DNA of 64,000 bases from an uncultured Verrucomicrobiota bacterium (GTDB lineage: Bacteria; Verrucomicrobiota; Verrucomicrobiia; Opitutales; UBA9783), in contig CABUVL010000005.1 in assembly GCA_902495005.1 (NCBI GenBank), positions 38,485 to 102,484 of the forward strand. The letters run 5' to 3'. The position numbers were made by a program, and so were the translations under genes. This document shows positions 36,598-45,864 of the stretch, one piece after another; position 1 is the first letter of the stretch; each line of letters begins with the position of its first letter. The notes beneath the pieces were generated by a model. That model saw only the letters and a program-made list of their open reading frames with translations, was not told the origin of the DNA and searched no databases.

Positions 36598-36740
36598 ACT
36601 TAATAGTGTAGCAAAAAGCGTGCCAAGTTTTTGAATGATTGATGTGCGATGAGATAGAAAAAGTTTACCAGGTTTATAATATTGATGTGGAATGATCTTA
36701 CTGATGAAAGATTTGCAATAAAACGCTTGCATTGTGGTAA

Positions 36741-38381
36741 TTGGTTGATTATTCTAACTTGGTGGGCGTGAGTCTTAAATATAACTTTTTTTTGGCTATT
36801 CTCTTGATTTGTTGCGGTACCGCCGTTTGGGCTTACACACCTCCATTTTACAGTAAGTGTAAGTTTTCTAATTATTGTTGGCCTATTTATTGGTCCATTA
36901 ATTCTGGAGATAAGACTGCGATTAATCCAAGTTTTATGGTAGATCACAATGGAGATTTATTTTACGTGGGTCCGGATCCCGGAAGTGGCTTTGGTAGTGT
37001 ATTTTTTTTAGTGAAAGTTACAAAAGAAGGAACTTATAATCATAAAGCTGTATACCCTTATCAATGTGCAGGTTATGCTGTAAGTTTAGATACAACAAAG
37101 CTTTCTAGTTCAGATAAACAACGGCTTTGGGTTAATTTTACCCCGTCAGTTGCATACGAGTCGGTTGAAACAGATTATGTTTATGTTGTCTTTTACGTTT
37201 TACCAAATAGGTTCAGTGCTTCTGGGACAACCAATGAAGGCTTTGTGTTTATGAAATTTAGAAAATCGGATTTGGATCTGGCTGGAGATCACTCTATGAG
37301 TTCAGTTGCAAGCAAGTTTGTAAATTTCAGTGATTCTTCTTTACTTAAATTTTCTTCTTCAACGTGTGGATATGTGACTGAATTTTGTTACTCAGGTTTG
37401 CCACCCTTTAATAACTGTACTATTAATCAATGTTGTTTCCTCGCTTGTGTTAATAATGATGCGGTATCCGTGTATTACACTAATGATTACAATTCAAGTT
37501 CTGCGAACACAAATAGTTTTGGATTAAGAGAGGTGGCATGCTCAACAGATCTTAGTGCCGTAAAGTCTATGAGAAGTGATACCGGTGGGTGGGAGACCAG
37601 TACTCCGCGAGCTTTGAAACGAATATTAACTTATGAAGGTAGTACTTATTTATTAATAGTAAATGCGGGGTGGTTTTTAAGATTTTTTAAGATAGTGCCT
37701 TCCGTATCAATGAGTTTTTGCAGAAGTTGTTATTATTACGGTGCTTATATGCATACGATAAGTTGGACCACGAGTGATTGTAGTTACGATGGTGATATGG
37801 GAATAGTAAAGGCTAACGATGGAACTATAATAGATCTTGGTTTGCAGTTATCTTGTTCATATCATATTAAAAATTCGACTTGGTCAACGGATAAAATATC
37901 TTCGGATACAATGAATAATAAAATTGTTTTGTTTTTACAATCTGGAAGTTCTTCAGTGCCTGATTGGTCTGGCTATTGGTACGGTGGCCCTGAGAATATT
38001 ATTTATGTATCTGGTGTAAATAAGTATGGAGGAAGTATAAATTCGAGTACTTGCTCAGAGGCAACCTTGTATAGAAATACATACAAGTTTGTGGCTTACA
38101 ATAATTACATTATCTATGCGTATTGTTATCCGGGGAGAACAAAGCAACTTATTTTGGGGGCTGCAAGGTATTATATTGACTCACAATATCAAGTTCATTT
38201 ATTGACGAAGACAGAATTCAGAGATAAAGATAACAACAGCTTTGGTACGCTGACAAATTGCGATCACCTCATGTTTATGGATGTTAGAAATGGGCACTTG
38301 TGGTTGGCTTGGATGGATACCAACAATTATATTCGCCACATGTACGTTAAAGCTCAAGACATTATCGATGCGTGCTACTGA
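36741..38381 (+). CDS. Large exported protein of unknown family (paralogue B)
   Basis: This is the second member of the family found at 2894-4603. A signal peptide (SLKYNFFLAILLICCGTAVWA) is followed at once by YTPPF, as in paralogue A. Shared blocks run through the protein: PSFMVDHNGDLFYV, GSGFGSVFFLV, FYVLPNRF, PENIIYV, YIIYAYCYPG, QLILGAARYYID, LTKTEFRDKD, FGTLTNC and NGHLWLAWM. It is rich in Ser, Tyr and Cys. Starts at TTG 36741, TTG 36759, GTG 36762 and GTG 36768 are all in frame; the last gives the most typical signal peptide. A T8 tract (36786-36793) lies in the signal-peptide codons. The two copies are 32 kb apart and both are AT-rich. Function is unknown; a beta-propeller is a guess. 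Confidence 0.8.
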   Translation: MVDYSNLVGVSLKYNFFLAILLICCGTAVWAYTPPFYSKCKFSNYCWPIYWSINSGDKTAINPSFMVDHNGDLFYVGPDPGSGFGSVFFLVKVTKEGTYNHKAVYPYQCAGYAVSLDTTKLSSSDKQRLWVNFTPSVAYESVETDYVYVVFYVLPNRFSASGTTNEGFVFMKFRKSDLDLAGDHSMSSVASKFVNFSDSSLLKFSSSTCGYVTEFCYSGLPPFNNCTINQCCFLACVNNDAVSVYYTNDYNSSSANTNSFGLREVACSTDLSAVKSMRSDTGGWETSTPRALKRILTYEGSTYLLIVNAGWFLRFFKIVPSVSMSFCRSCYYYGAYMHTISWTTSDCSYDGDMGIVKANDGTIIDLGLQLSCSYHIKNSTWSTDKISSDTMNNKIVLFLQSGSSSVPDWSGYWYGGPENIIYVSGVNKYGGSINSSTCSEATLYRNTYKFVAYNNYIIYAYCYPGRTKQLILGAARYYIDSQYQVHLLTKTEFRDKDNNSFGTLTNCDHLMFMDVRNGHLWLAWMDTNNYIRHMYVKAQDIIDACY

Positions 38382-38588
38382 ATTGTAATAACTGTGCTTA
38401 AAATTTAACAGGGGGGCGAAACCTTTGAATTTTGTATTGAGTTTTGAAAGCTTATTCATGGCATATATACTCAATAATTCTTTATTACAATGTTGTTAGA
38501 ATTTGTGTGAATACAGTTAATTAATTATAAACGTTTTTTGAAACGTAGTTAACGAAATTTTAAGTGCGTAATTTCCCGTAAGTAAAAA

Positions 38589-39935
38589 TTGACAATAGCG
38601 TCGATCCGGCGAGATACTGGCCAAGTGATTTATCTGAGCTTGGGGTCGAATACGGGGGATCGGTTGGAGAATTTGAGGCGCGCCTTGCGTTGTGTGGAAC
38701 AACGTTGCCTCACGCACGTTAAAACTTCAATCGTGCTGGAAACCAAGGCAATTTTGCCGCCGGATGCCCCGCAAGAGTGGGATCGGCCTTACTTGAATAT
38801 GATTGTGTGTGGAGAAAGCAGCCTGTCTCCGAAGCAATTATTGGCGAGCCTACAGCAGATTGAACTTGAAATGGGCCGCGAAAAGGATCATTTGCACTGG
38901 AGCCCACGCACGATTGATATTGATATTTTGCTGTACAACGACCTGTGCCTTGCGACGGATAGCCTGCAAGTGCCGCACCTGGAGTTGCTAAATCGCCCAT
39001 TCTTTCTGCATTTATTGGCCTTACTCAATCCGTTGTTGAAACATCCGGGCAATCATCTGCCGTTTGAATTATTGGCCCAGCAGGCGGCCGATACGGACGT
39101 CTTTATAAGGTCATTGTGCCTGGCGCCCAAGTTTGTCGGCGTTGTCAACGTGACGCCGGATTCTTTTTCAGATGGAGGTGAGCATGATTCCACGCAGGCC
39201 GCTTTGACGCACGCAGAGCGCTTGCTCGATGAGGGGGCCAGTGTGATCGAATTTGGGGCGCAGTCGACGCGACCCGGTTCACAACAGATGGGCGCGGCGT
39301 ATGAATTACAGCGGCTTGAGCCCATTTTGGACCTTTGGTACGCTCATCCAAAACTGAAAAGTATTCCGGTAAGTATCGACACGTATTGGCCGAAAGTCAT
39401 GATAAAACTCGTTGAAAATTACCCAATTGCGTGGATCAATGACGTTAAGTGTCAATTGGATAAGGGCACGCTGAAGATCATTGCTAATGCGGGCTGCTCT
39501 ATCTGCGTCATGCATTCGTTGTCGGTGCCACCGCAGAGAGATTTGCACCTGCCTCTCGAAGACTTGCCCATGGCTCACATCGAGCAATGGTTCGCTCCGT
39601 TATTGGAAAAGTTGCAAGCCTGTGGATTTGAGCGCTCATCGATTATCTTTGACCCCGGTTTGGGCTTCGGAAAGACAATGTTTCAAAATTGGGCATTGTT
39701 GCGCCAAATCGAACGCATGAAACAGTGGGGCTGCCCCATCCTCATCGGCCACTCCCGGAAGTCATTCTACAACGCCGTTTGTAAGGAAAATTTTGCACAG
39801 CGAGATGTGGAAACCTTGGCCGTTTCAAGCTGCTTGCAGCCCTTCAACGTCGATTACCTGCGTGTGCACAACGTTCAGATGCATCAGAGATTTTTTTCAA
39901 CACAACATTGCTTGAATTCTTATTATGCAAATTGA
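38589..39935 (+). CDS. folKP: Bifunctional HPPK-DHPS (folate synthesis)
   Basis: The first 160 residues are hydroxymethyl-dihydropterin pyrophosphokinase: YLSLGSNTGDRLENL, WSPRTIDIDILLYND and VPHLELLNRPFFL. The rest is dihydropteroate synthase: GVVNVTPDSFSDGG, FGAQSTRPGSQ, VSIDTYWPKV, IINDVK-like WINDVKC, FDPGLGFGKT and LIGHSRKSF. The two enzymes catalyse successive steps and are fused in Chlamydiae as well. The start is uncertain: TTG 38589 or GTG 38625. The gene overlaps the CofE-like gene by 11 bases. Confidence 0.93.
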   Translation: MTIASIRRDTGQVIYLSLGSNTGDRLENLRRALRCVEQRCLTHVKTSIVLETKAILPPDAPQEWDRPYLNMIVCGESSLSPKQLLASLQQIELEMGREKDHLHWSPRTIDIDILLYNDLCLATDSLQVPHLELLNRPFFLHLLALLNPLLKHPGNHLPFELLAQQAADTDVFIRSLCLAPKFVGVVNVTPDSFSDGGEHDSTQAALTHAERLLDEGASVIEFGAQSTRPGSQQMGAAYELQRLEPILDLWYAHPKLKSIPVSIDTYWPKVMIKLVENYPIAWINDVKCQLDKGTLKIIANAGCSICVMHSLSVPPQRDLHLPLEDLPMAHIEQWFAPLLEKLQACGFERSSIIFDPGLGFGKTMFQNWALLRQIERMKQWGCPILIGHSRKSFYNAVCKENFAQRDVETLAVSSCLQPFNVDYLRVHNVQMHQRFFSTQHCLNSYYAN

Positions 39936-40641
39936 AGCCATTCGTACATCACTCGTGTGTCACAAACAACCTTTGACGGAGTTTGTCGGCGCGCATTTGC
40001 AAAACATTTCGGACAATGACATCTTGGTCATCACTTCGAAGGTTGTCAGCATTTGTGAGGGGCGTACTGTATCAAAAGAGGCCGTCACAAAAGATGAATT
40101 GGTTCGTCGGGAAGCCGATAAAATTGTTCCAAACCCACATGCGGTTGACAAGCGCGTCGTTTTAACTTTGAAGGATAACATGTTGCTTCCGTCGGCGGGC
40201 ATTGATGAGTCCAACGCAAATAACACCTACGTCATGTACCCAACAGACAGCTTTGCGTCGGCACGATCCTTGTGGTCCTTCCTCAGAGAAAAATATCATC
40301 TAAAGCGCGTGGGCGTACTCATCACGGATAGCCGCACGACTCCATTGCGCAGAGGTGTAACGGGGATCGCTCTGGCCTGGTGGGGTTTTTCCCCCCTGTG
40401 GAGTTACGTCGGACAGCGAGATTTGTTCGATCGCGTCCTGTCAATGACGTGTATTAACGTGGTCGATGCGCTGGCCACAAGTGCCGTTTTCGAAATGGGC
40501 GAGGGGAATGAATGCACGCCCTTGGCCATTATCAAAAATGCCCGACGCGTCAACTTCGATGAATGTTCTCACGATGCCCAAGAAGTAAAGATTTCTATGG
40601 AAGAGGACCTTTACAGACCTCTGTTGGAACCTTTACTTTAA
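39925..40641 (+). CDS. folC2: CofE-like (COG1478) glutamate ligase, probable folate polyglutamylase FolC2
   Basis: The 238 residues match the F420-0:gamma-glutamyl ligase family: NDILVITSKVVSICEGR, PNPHAVDKRVVLTLKDN, the GIDESNA element, and GVLITDSRTTPLRRGVTGIALAWWG. There is no sign of F420 synthesis here. The gene overlaps folKP, so folate is the likely substrate. In Chlamydia a COG1478 protein (CT611) near folKP has been shown to fill the place of FolC, adding glutamate to dihydropteroate or folate. By that precedent I call this FolC2. The function in this organism is inference from context and precedent. Confidence 0.75.
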   Translation: MQIEAIRTSLVCHKQPLTEFVGAHLQNISDNDILVITSKVVSICEGRTVSKEAVTKDELVRREADKIVPNPHAVDKRVVLTLKDNMLLPSAGIDESNANNTYVMYPTDSFASARSLWSFLREKYHLKRVGVLITDSRTTPLRRGVTGIALAWWGFSPLWSYVGQRDLFDRVLSMTCINVVDALATSAVFEMGEGNECTPLAIIKNARRVNFDECSHDAQEVKISMEEDLYRPLLEPLL

Positions 40642-40654
40642 AACAGTGAGATGC

Positions 40655-41110
40655 TTACAAACTTTGATGGATGGCGACAAATTGACCGGTCGTTTTACGC
40701 AGCTGTAAACTCAGATAGCGTGCAAGCCCCTTTAGGAGAATTACACCAATGCGCGGATATTTTTCAATGATGGTGTAAAAGTCGTCTTTGCTTAAGACAA
40801 GCAGACGGCTTGCTTCCGCGGCTTGTAGGGTGCCGGATCGAATCGAATTGTCTAATACAGCTTGCTCCCCAAAGAATTGATGTGGTACAACACGCGCGAT
40901 TTCCAACGGAATCGCATCGTCGTTTGCCTTGTAAATGATGAGCTCCCCATCCAACACATAGTACAAAGCATCGGCAACATCCCCTTCCGAAAATAAAATT
41001 TCAGAAGCGGGAATTTCTAAATAATGCCAGTAAGGCTCAACGACCTTTAATTCTTCCGCATTTAATTCCTCTAAAATGGGTACATTTATCAATTCATCCA
41101 AGACATTCAT
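40655..41110 (-). CDS. Cyclic-nucleotide-binding domain protein (single domain)
   Basis: This 151-residue protein is one CRP-type beta-barrel: LFSEGDVADALYYVLDGELIIYK, then FFGEQAVLDNSIRSGTLQAAEASRLLVLSKDDF (FGEQA is the phosphate cassette position), then a short helix. There is no DNA-binding domain and no catalytic partner. The cassette has Gln-Ala and lacks the usual Arg-x-Ala pairing, so ligand binding is uncertain. It is convergent with the folC2-like gene. A regulatory role is likely, target unknown. Confidence 0.8.
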   Translation of the reverse strand: MNVLDELINVPILEELNAEELKVVEPYWHYLEIPASEILFSEGDVADALYYVLDGELIIYKANDDAIPLEIARVVPHQFFGEQAVLDNSIRSGTLQAAEASRLLVLSKDDFYTIIEKYPRIGVILLKGLARYLSLQLRKTTGQFVAIHQSL

Positions 41111-41252
41111 AAAATTATTGTAAGACCATTTTATTAATTAGGCAATGAAATAAATTCAATCTACCGTGCCGATTTTTTACAGCAGGTACTTTAAATGTAA
41201 AAACGGCTTGCAAATCTTGTAATTTAATTATTGGATGTTCCCCTACAAAGCA

Positions 41253-41567
41253 ATGAAAAATATATTTTTGGCAGATCAAACCGTTACCCCTGCCGCTTCA
41301 GGTGGGTCTTCGCTCATGATTATGGGCTTGTTTTTGTTGGCCTTTTGGTTCTTATTGATTGCTCCGCAACGCAGAAAGCAAAAGGAACAAGAAAAGATGA
41401 TTGCTCAGTTGAAGTCCGGTGATGAAATTATGACGACCAGTGGCATTATCGGTGTGATTGTGCAGGTCAAGAGTAATTGCCTGTTGGTAAAATCGGGGGA
41501 TTCAAAATTTGAAATACACAAGAGTTTTGTGCAAAGTAAACTTGTTGTCGAAAAAACTAAAAAATAA
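41253..41567 (+). CDS. yajC: Preprotein translocase subunit YajC
   Basis: The protein of about 104 residues has one membrane segment (LMIMGLFLLAFWFLLIAPQRRKQKEQ, recognised by the IAPQRRKQKEQ boundary) and the cytosolic part with GDEIMTTSGIIGVIV. YajC associates with SecDF. I give the ATG at 41253, which yields a typical short N-terminus; ATG 41235 is also possible. It is followed by secDF after 70 bases, the usual arrangement. Confidence 0.92.
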   Translation: MKNIFLADQTVTPAASGGSSLMIMGLFLLAFWFLLIAPQRRKQKEQEKMIAQLKSGDEIMTTSGIIGVIVQVKSNCLLVKSGDSKFEIHKSFVQSKLVVEKTKK

Positions 41568-41637
41568 ATTTGATTGCCGACCAGTTAGCTGTGCGGCCGT
41601 TGTGATTTTTGGATACATTACTTGAGGTTCTTGAATT

Positions 41638-44136
41638 ATGGTGCGTAGTACGAAGTGGAGATTAATTTTAAGTTGTATAGTGGCGATTTGGGGCTTATCA
41701 CAAGCATTCCCTTACAAAGATTGCCCTTTTGATCGTTATTTGGTCGATAAGGCGAGTGCACATACGGAGGAATTTAAGACCCTTGTAACGCGTGCACAGG
41801 CCCTTGTGACGGATAAGAAAGAAGGAAACCTGCTGTTGGCCTTGTCGCATGTTTGCAGTGCCGAAAAAATCGACTTGTGCAAATTTTTCCCAAAGTTGAA
41901 CGTTGAGGATATCAAGAACCTGGACAAGCGGAATCGCATTGTCTTGCAGTATTTGTTCCAATCATCCAAGAGCGTGTTTAAGCAAGGCCTCGATTTGAAA
42001 GGCGGCGTGGCGTTTGTATTGGAGATCAACCCGCGTGTTTTGTTGGGCAAGGAGAATTGGGAACGACAACAGCTGATACAAAAGGCAATTGAGGTCATTA
42101 TGGGCCGCATTGACTCTTTGGGCGTGGCCGAACCCATCGTACGTCCACGGGGCGACAATGCCGTCGAAGTTCAATTGCCGGGTATTTCGTTGGAAAGCAA
42201 CCCGGATGTCGTCCAAGCTCTCAAGAAGCCGGCAAAATTAGAATTCCGTTTGGTCAATGATGACGTGGATGCCAAGGGCGATGTGCCCCACGGATATGAA
42301 CGCTTGTGGCTCGCTCAGGAAGATGCGAATGGACAGGAGATTCAACTGCCAGTTTTGGTTAAGCGTGTGCCGGAATTGACGGGACAGGCGGTCAAGGCAG
42401 CTCGGCCCGTGGTGGATTCTTACGGACGTTACGAAATCAGCTTGCAGATGACCGATGTGGGCACCGAACGTTTCGGCAAGGTTACGCAGGCGAATTTACA
42501 CAAGCGCTTGGCCATCGTCTTGGATGGAAAGCTGTATTCTGCACCGGTCATTCAATCGGCAATTATGAATGGACAGGCCAGCATTTCTGGCAATTTTACT
42601 CAAAGAGAGGCGATCGAGCTGTCCAATGTGCTGAATAATCCGTTAGGTTTTGAGTTGGATTTGGTTGAAGTTTACGAAGTGGGCCCCTCGTTGGCGGCCA
42701 ATGCAAAGAGTTTAGCCATTGAAGCGGCGTTTCTGGGAACACTGATTGTGATCGCCTTGTTGGTTTACTGCTACCGTACATTGGGTGTTATCAGCGCGTT
42801 GGCGTTGTTCTTTAATGGAGCCCTCGTAATTGGTGCGTGGGCGGCCATTGGTGCGACGATTACTTTGCCCAGCATTACCGCATTGGCATTGACGTTTGGC
42901 ATGGCGGTTGATTCAAATATTTTGATATTAGAGCGTGTTAGAGAAGAAATTAAGGCTGGCAAAGATAGTGTGGTAGCCATGCACTTGGGGCATCAAAAGG
43001 CGTTTTTAACCATTTTAGATGCCAATTTAACGACGCTTTTAACGGCGTTCTTGCTGATTTGGCTTGGAACGGGGTCTGTCAAAGGCTTTGGAATAACCTT
43101 GGCAATTGGTATCTTAACAACGTTGTTCTCCGTTTTGGTATTCAGTCGTGCGCTTATGGAAATTTACGTAAGGCGCTTTCATGGCGTACTTGCGATTAAG
43201 AGCTACTTAAATGCGTGCTCTGTTGATTTTCTGAAGTACAAACGCGTTGCGTTGACAATTTCTTTGACGGCACTACTTGTGGGTTGGATTGCTTTGGGCT
43301 GCCGTGGCAAGAAAATTTTAGGGATTGATTTTGTCGGGGGAGATGAATTGCTCGTTAAGTACGAGCAGGTCGTCGATTGCCAAGCGATTCGTTCGCTTGT
43401 CGCACAGGCAGGGCTTGGCGAAGTTAACGCCGTTTACCAACGTTACTTGGGTAAGAGTAATACGGTGTTGAAAATTCAAGCGGAGAGAGATAAGGGACCA
43501 AGTGTTTTAAAGTTATTGGATGAGAAATTCCCAGATGCCCATTTAAAGTTGCTTGCGAAAAATACGATGGGTGGCTCGGTCAGCGCGGATCTCCAACGCA
43601 GCGCATTGTGGTCTGTATTGGCGGCTTTGTGTGGCATTTTGTTGTATGTGGCCTTGCGTTTTGAATTTGGTTATGGCGTAGGGGCCATTGTTGCTTTGTC
43701 GCACGATATTTTGATTACCATTGGATTGTATGTCCTTTGCGGGCGTCAGTTCTCTGGTCCTATGGTGGCCGCCATCCTGACAGTTATTGGTTATTCTATC
43801 AATGATACGATCATTATTTTCGATCGTATTCGAGAGGAATTGCCACGAAATGCCCACTTAAGCCTTGTTCAAGTTATTAACCTGGCGATTAATAAGACCT
43901 TGTCCAGGACGCTGATGACAAGTATAACAACGTTTATTCCTGCGTTTACGTTATTTTTGTTATGTCCGGGCATTGTGAGTGACTATGCTTTGGTATTTTT
44001 AATTGGCATTGTTGTGGGTACATTTTCTTCCATATTTATTGCTTCTCCTATTTTTTATGCTTGGCATCATGGAGACAGGAAGCACGTTGAAGCTAGGCGC
44101 GATGTTTTACCTACATACGCTTGGAAACAAGAATAA
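41638..44136 (+). CDS. secDF: Protein translocase subunit SecDF (fused)
   Basis: The 832-residue protein carries SecD and SecF in one chain. The SecD half has LDLKGGVAFVLEINP, the large periplasmic domain, and membrane segments with ALALTFGMAVDSNILILERVREE (core GMAVDSNILI, ERVREE). The SecF half has LGIDFVGGDELLVKY and the repeat GYSINDTIIIFDRIREELP (core NDTIIIFDRIRE). About 12 membrane helices are expected. It uses the proton gradient to pull exported proteins through SecYEG. It is in an operon with yajC and, 6 bases on, recJ. Confidence 0.95.
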   Translation: MVRSTKWRLILSCIVAIWGLSQAFPYKDCPFDRYLVDKASAHTEEFKTLVTRAQALVTDKKEGNLLLALSHVCSAEKIDLCKFFPKLNVEDIKNLDKRNRIVLQYLFQSSKSVFKQGLDLKGGVAFVLEINPRVLLGKENWERQQLIQKAIEVIMGRIDSLGVAEPIVRPRGDNAVEVQLPGISLESNPDVVQALKKPAKLEFRLVNDDVDAKGDVPHGYERLWLAQEDANGQEIQLPVLVKRVPELTGQAVKAARPVVDSYGRYEISLQMTDVGTERFGKVTQANLHKRLAIVLDGKLYSAPVIQSAIMNGQASISGNFTQREAIELSNVLNNPLGFELDLVEVYEVGPSLAANAKSLAIEAAFLGTLIVIALLVYCYRTLGVISALALFFNGALVIGAWAAIGATITLPSITALALTFGMAVDSNILILERVREEIKAGKDSVVAMHLGHQKAFLTILDANLTTLLTAFLLIWLGTGSVKGFGITLAIGILTTLFSVLVFSRALMEIYVRRFHGVLAIKSYLNACSVDFLKYKRVALTISLTALLVGWIALGCRGKKILGIDFVGGDELLVKYEQVVDCQAIRSLVAQAGLGEVNAVYQRYLGKSNTVLKIQAERDKGPSVLKLLDEKFPDAHLKLLAKNTMGGSVSADLQRSALWSVLAALCGILLYVALRFEFGYGVGAIVALSHDILITIGLYVLCGRQFSGPMVAAILTVIGYSINDTIIIFDRIREELPRNAHLSLVQVINLAINKTLSRTLMTSITTFIPAFTLFLLCPGIVSDYALVFLIGIVVGTFSSIFIASPIFYAWHHGDRKHVEARRDVLPTYAWKQE

Positions 44137-44142
44137 CATCCG

Positions 44143-45855
44143 ATGCGTTGGACAGATAAATATAATGGGCTCGCTTGTGAAGAGCAGATTGATATTTACT
44201 GTAAGCAGTTGGGGGTATCAAAATTTTTGGCGCGCTTGCTGTTGCCCTTAAATTTTGAGCGAGTGGACCAAGCGTTTAGGTTTTTGAATCCGAGCTTGCA
44301 GCATTTTGAAGATCCTTCTAACATTAAAAATCTGAATCAGCTTGTCGACGTTTTAGATCACGCATTACGGTCTGGACAGGCCGTAGGGGTCATTAGCGAC
44401 TACGATGTGGACGGAATTACGAGCATCGCGTTGTTGCAGCGTTGCTGCCGTGCGTTGAATTATCAATTTAAGCCGTTTTTCCCAGAGCGAGAGACAGAAG
44501 GCTACGGCCTCAGTATGGATATTGTCAAACGGGTATTGTCCAACGGGCACTTTGACGTTATTATCGCCTTGGATTGTGGTACAAATTCAGTAGAGGCGGT
44601 CGATTTCCTCAATCAACAGGGTGTTTCCGTACTTATCATTGATCACCACCAAAAAAATTGCCAAACGCTGCCCAAAGCCATTATCGTTAATCCGCATTTA
44701 GACGGACAAACTCATTCGATTTCCTCGAAACAATTGTGCACGGTCGGCCTTGTTTTTAAATTAATTCACGCTTGGTTGAAACGCTTAAAGGCAGAGCAAT
44801 ACCCGCCCGCGCAATCGATCCGTTTAAGGCCATTTTTAGATTTGGTTGCCTTGGGGACGGTGGCTGATATGGTTCCTTTAACCGAAGAAAACCGTTTGTT
44901 TGTTCATTTCGGGCTTAAAGAACTGCAGCAGTCGGGCTTAGTTGGTTTAAAAAGTTTGTTGAAGTATGCTGGGATTGAAGAAGATAATGCGTTGACGACA
45001 GACGATGTTTCTTTTCGTTTGGCCCCTCGTATTAATGTGAGCGGGCGCTTGGGGTCCGCCTATTTGCCATTTCGTTTGTTGACGAGTCAGGATGTGAACT
45101 TGTGCAACAAATTGGCGAAACAGTTGAATCAGCTGAATAGTCAGCGGCAAGAAATTGAAAAGGAGATTTTAGAAGAGGCCCAGCGTATGATTGCCCAGCG
45201 CAGCCACCGCGCGTTGACTTACGTGCTTTACAATGAAAATTGGCATATTGGTGTTGTCGGCATTGTGGCGGGGAAATTGACCCATCAGTACGGCAAGCCT
45301 ATTTTTGTTTTAGGTAAAAAGGGCGATTTTGCAAAGGGATCGGGGCGCAGCATCCCAGAAGTCGATTTGGTCCATTTATTTCAGAAAGCCGGGATCGATG
45401 CGAAACAATGGGGAGGGCACCCCGCCGCCGTCGGATTAATGGTGGAGCCTCATCACGTGGCCTTGTTGGAAGAAAAGCTCAATCAAGCTCTTTATAAAAT
45501 GTTTCAACATGGCTTCCCTGAGCCGACTTTGTCGATATCTGCCTCGTTGGATTTGGAGGATTTGACGGATCATTTGTTGGAAGAAGTCGAGCGTGTAGCT
45601 CCATTCGGGCAAGGCAATGAGTCTCCCACCTTCGTGTTGCGTAACATTTCCCTTACTAAAAAGCCGGAACGTTTTGGGAGTGAAGGCGCACACATGCGCT
45701 TGAGCCTGAATGGAATTACTACAATAGGGTGGGGTATGGGCTCTGTGCGTTTCCCCTCCGATGCAGTTGACCTAGCTGTAAAAATTACATGGAATTACTG
45801 GCGAGGTAAGAAAGTATTTCAACTGCAATTGGTGGATTGGAAACGTACGTCTTGA
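44143..45855 (+). CDS. recJ: Single-stranded-DNA-specific exonuclease RecJ
   Basis: The 570 residues show the DHH phosphoesterase motifs VISDYDVDGITS, ALDCGTNS, IIDHHQ, and VALGTVADMVPL. The DHHA1 part has GVVGIVAGKLTHQYGKP and GGHPAAVGL, and the OB fold follows at the C-terminus (AFGQGNE-like APFGQGNESPTF). RecJ degrades single-stranded DNA 5'-3' in recombination and mismatch repair. It follows secDF after 6 bases. Confidence 0.95.
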   Translation: MRWTDKYNGLACEEQIDIYCKQLGVSKFLARLLLPLNFERVDQAFRFLNPSLQHFEDPSNIKNLNQLVDVLDHALRSGQAVGVISDYDVDGITSIALLQRCCRALNYQFKPFFPERETEGYGLSMDIVKRVLSNGHFDVIIALDCGTNSVEAVDFLNQQGVSVLIIDHHQKNCQTLPKAIIVNPHLDGQTHSISSKQLCTVGLVFKLIHAWLKRLKAEQYPPAQSIRLRPFLDLVALGTVADMVPLTEENRLFVHFGLKELQQSGLVGLKSLLKYAGIEEDNALTTDDVSFRLAPRINVSGRLGSAYLPFRLLTSQDVNLCNKLAKQLNQLNSQRQEIEKEILEEAQRMIAQRSHRALTYVLYNENWHIGVVGIVAGKLTHQYGKPIFVLGKKGDFAKGSGRSIPEVDLVHLFQKAGIDAKQWGGHPAAVGLMVEPHHVALLEEKLNQALYKMFQHGFPEPTLSISASLDLEDLTDHLLEEVERVAPFGQGNESPTFVLRNISLTKKPERFGSEGAHMRLSLNGITTIGWGMGSVRFPSDAVDLAVKITWNYWRGKKVFQLQLVDWKRTS

Positions 45856-45864
45856 GTTAACTTG

